A stretch of 35,466 nt of DNA. Origin: Acidobacteriota bacterium (lineage in GTDB: Bacteria; Acidobacteriota; Terriglobia; Acidiferrales; UBA7541). This document shows, piece by piece, positions 34,221-35,466 of this stretch; position 1 is the stretch's first letter, and every line of letters starts with the position of its first letter. A model generated the notes under the pieces. It searched no databases. It was not told the DNA's origin and saw only the letters and a list, made by a program, of their open reading frames with translations. The stretch lies in the NCBI GenBank assembly GCA_003223245.1, contig QHYI01000154.1, forward strand, positions 1 to 35,466. Direction: 5' to 3'. Both the position numbers and the translations under genes were made by a program.

Positions 34221-34731
34221 GGGGAAAAACAGAGATCAGCTATCGATTCTCGGTACTCCGTTATCATACTAGATTCGCGACTGGTGAATTGGTGACTCGT
34301 GGAACCAGCCGTCATGGAAACCGGGAAAAGATTCAAAGCAGACAGCACAGAGCGAAGGGCCCAGAGGGCACGGAGAGCCCGAGGCACATCTTCGCGTTTC
34401 AATGAGTCGAGCGACCATACCACGATACCTCCCTGTATTCGGAAGTCGCCCTGAAAAGGGCTGTTCATTAAGCTCACAGGACATCACCGAGAGCGCGAAA
34501 GAGTTCTATTCGTCGTGCAACATGGCAAGGGTGTTTATGCTAGCGGCTTGGGCAACGGGAGACCAAGTGGCGCTGGCCACGAGCAGGAGCAATCCTGCCG
34601 TAGCGACCGTCATCGGCGAGAATCGCGCGGCCAAGCTGCGGAGGGATTGCGAGCAGCGAGAATAGGCTTGCCGAAGCGTTCACAACATCCACATGTTGCG
34701 CGTATTCCCGAACCGTTGCGGCTGTTCGTGA
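34221..34731. other. Intergenic region between uvrC and TnpB
   Basis: About 510 bases without a confident gene. It contains CAGAG/CACAGAG repeats (about 34335-34375), a small stem-loop GCCCT-GAAA-AGGGC (34448-34461) and a 35-codon signal-peptide-like frame on the minus strand. The plus-strand frame at 34402-34665 has no recognisable features. Confidence 0.5.
34506..34613 (-). CDS. Possible micro-ORF or 5' remnant with signal-peptide character
   Basis: ATG at 34613 gives a 35-residue peptide with a hydrophobic core AGLLLLVASATW and a likely signal-peptidase site after VAQAA, then stops at 34506. It has no clear ribosome site. It may be the front end of a lost secreted protein next to the transposable element, or chance. 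Confidence 0.2.
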   Translation of the reverse strand: MTVATAGLLLLVASATWSPVAQAASINTLAMLHDE

Positions 34732-35466
34732 TCACTCCGTCGCCTGAAAGGCGACGGCTTCTCGCGGCACGCATGAGACGACATCCTCTACGTTATGCCG
34801 CGAACGCCCGATCCGGGCGCGTTGCAGTATGACTTGCGCGCTGACCACGTCGCGAGGCGCCGACAACCCGCATACCGGACATTCATGCCAACGCTCCGCA
34901 AGGGTCTTGGGCACGGCCGCTCCGCATACGCACACTTGGCTGGTTCCACGCGCATCCACCTTCACCAGCTCTCGCCCGGCGCTCGCAGCCTTGTACCAGA
35001 GTTTGGCAAAGAAAGCGTTCCATCCGGCGTCGTGGACCGGGCCGGCCAATCTTCCGCGCGAAAGTCTTTTGATGTTCAAGTCTTCCACCCCGATCAACCC
35101 GTAGCGTTTCACCAGCCTACGGCTGAGATCATGATGAAAGGCAGCACGCTGGTTTCTGATTTTACGGTGCGCCTGGGCCACCAATACGGCGGCCTTGCGG
35201 CGCCGCTGGCTGCCGCGCTTGCGACGGGAAAGCCGGCGCTGGGCGCGGCGCAGGTGTGCCAACCCGCGCTTGAGGTGTCGCGGATTGTCGATCTCCTGGC
35301 CATTCGAAAGTGCGACAAAGCTATCCAGTCCGACATCCATGCCGATCTCTTCGGACGACTCCGGCACCGCCACACTGTCCCGCTCGACGGAAAAACACAC
35401 GTACCAATGGTCCACGTCCCGCTTGATCGTAACGGTCTTGATCGCACCCTCCACCGGCCGGTGCAG
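34732..35466 (-). CDS. tnpB: TnpB-type RNA-guided nuclease / IS200-IS605 accessory protein, 5' part outside window
   Basis: TnpB is the OrfB protein of IS200/IS605-type elements, a RuvC-fold nuclease guided by an RNA from the element's right end. The 244 residues seen lack the N-terminus, which lies beyond the window. The RuvC motifs are visible: EIGMDVGLDSFVAL (first Asp), LIGVEDLNIKRL (Glu) and APRDVVSAQVIL (last Asp). The zinc ribbon reads SQVCVCGAAVPK...HECPVCGLS: the first pair is C-x-C, not C-x2-C, and the usual DRDxN is PRDVV, so it may be decaying. A hairpin sits in the last codons. No tnpA is visible on this side. Confidence 0.88.
   Translation of the reverse strand: MHRPVEGAIKTVTIKRDVDHWYVCFSVERDSVAVPESSEEIGMDVGLDSFVALSNGQEIDNPRHLKRGLAHLRRAQRRLSRRKRGSQRRRKAAVLVAQAHRKIRNQRAAFHHDLSRRLVKRYGLIGVEDLNIKRLSRGRLAGPVHDAGWNAFFAKLWYKAASAGRELVKVDARGTSQVCVCGAAVPKTLAERWHECPVCGLSAPRDVVSAQVILQRARIGRSRHNVEDVVSCVPREAVAFQATE
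34737..34757 (-). mobile_element. Right-end hairpin of the TnpB element
   Basis: CCGTCGCC-TGAAA-GGCGACGG is a perfect 8-bp stem with a 5-base loop, 3 bases inside the TnpB stop. IS200/IS605-family elements typically carry such a hairpin overlapping the OrfB 3' end. It should mark the 3' part of the guide (omega) RNA and lie close to the right boundary, which is not precisely placed here. Confidence 0.6.

Noticed and set aside
1-35466. CRISPR arrays, tRNA and rRNA genes, prophage
   Set aside because: No regularly spaced repeats, no cloverleaf-like sequence and no phage structural or integrase genes were found by eye; short tandem repeats in spacers are degenerate and lack spacers of fixed length.

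Overview
The window looks like chromosomal DNA of an Acidobacteriota-type bacterium, probably from soil. This is inferred from the moderately high GC content, the pilMNOPQ cluster followed by a peptidase gene and accBC, a DUF5916-type outer-membrane protein, a SpoIIE phosphatase, and the intergenic REP-like palindromes and short degenerate repeats. No rRNA, tRNA, CRISPR array or prophage was seen.

Layout. Bases 1-3321 (+) hold the 3' end of panD with a frameshift, an Sfp-type phosphopantetheinyl transferase, and a secreted CBM9-like/DUF5916 protein whose C-terminus is out of frame. Bases 3386-23312 form a 20-kb run of genes all on the minus strand. In transcription order these are a small helix-turn-helix protein, pilM, pilN, pilO, pilP, pilQ, an M24 peptidase, accB, accC, thiE, two APC amino-acid permeases, a SpoIIE phosphatase, an SDR, nnrE/D, tsaE and a large protein with a C-terminal class III cyclase-like domain. 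A candidate promoter and several repeated motifs lie upstream of the run. Bases 23732-26457 hold divergent ubiD-family decarboxylase (-) and zinc alcohol dehydrogenase (+) genes. Bases 26607-28845 are gene-poor, with a DUF1905 protein, a small membrane protein, palindromes and possibly a decayed gene. Bases 28846-31332 (+) hold a NifS/IscS cysteine desulfurase and mnmA, a natural pair because the desulfurase supplies sulfur for tRNA 2-thiouridine. Bases 31471-34220 (-) hold uvrC, a YtxH protein and a DUF948-like membrane protein. The right edge holds a TnpB-type IS200/IS605 gene cut by the window end, with a 3'-terminal hairpin.

Most of the window is housekeeping: type IVa pilus alignment complex and secretin, the biotin carboxylase half of acetyl-CoA carboxylase, NAD(P)HX repair, t6A tRNA modification, thiamine synthesis, sulfur transfer and nucleotide excision repair. 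The points most worth a second look are the cyclase-like protein at 3386-5872, the repeat-rich control region of the pilus operon, the two hairpins between pilQ and the peptidase gene, an SDR that seems to lack its catalytic serine, two frameshifted genes (panD and DUF5916), and a TnpB with an irregular zinc ribbon. I do not see a clear multi-gene system that is plainly new.
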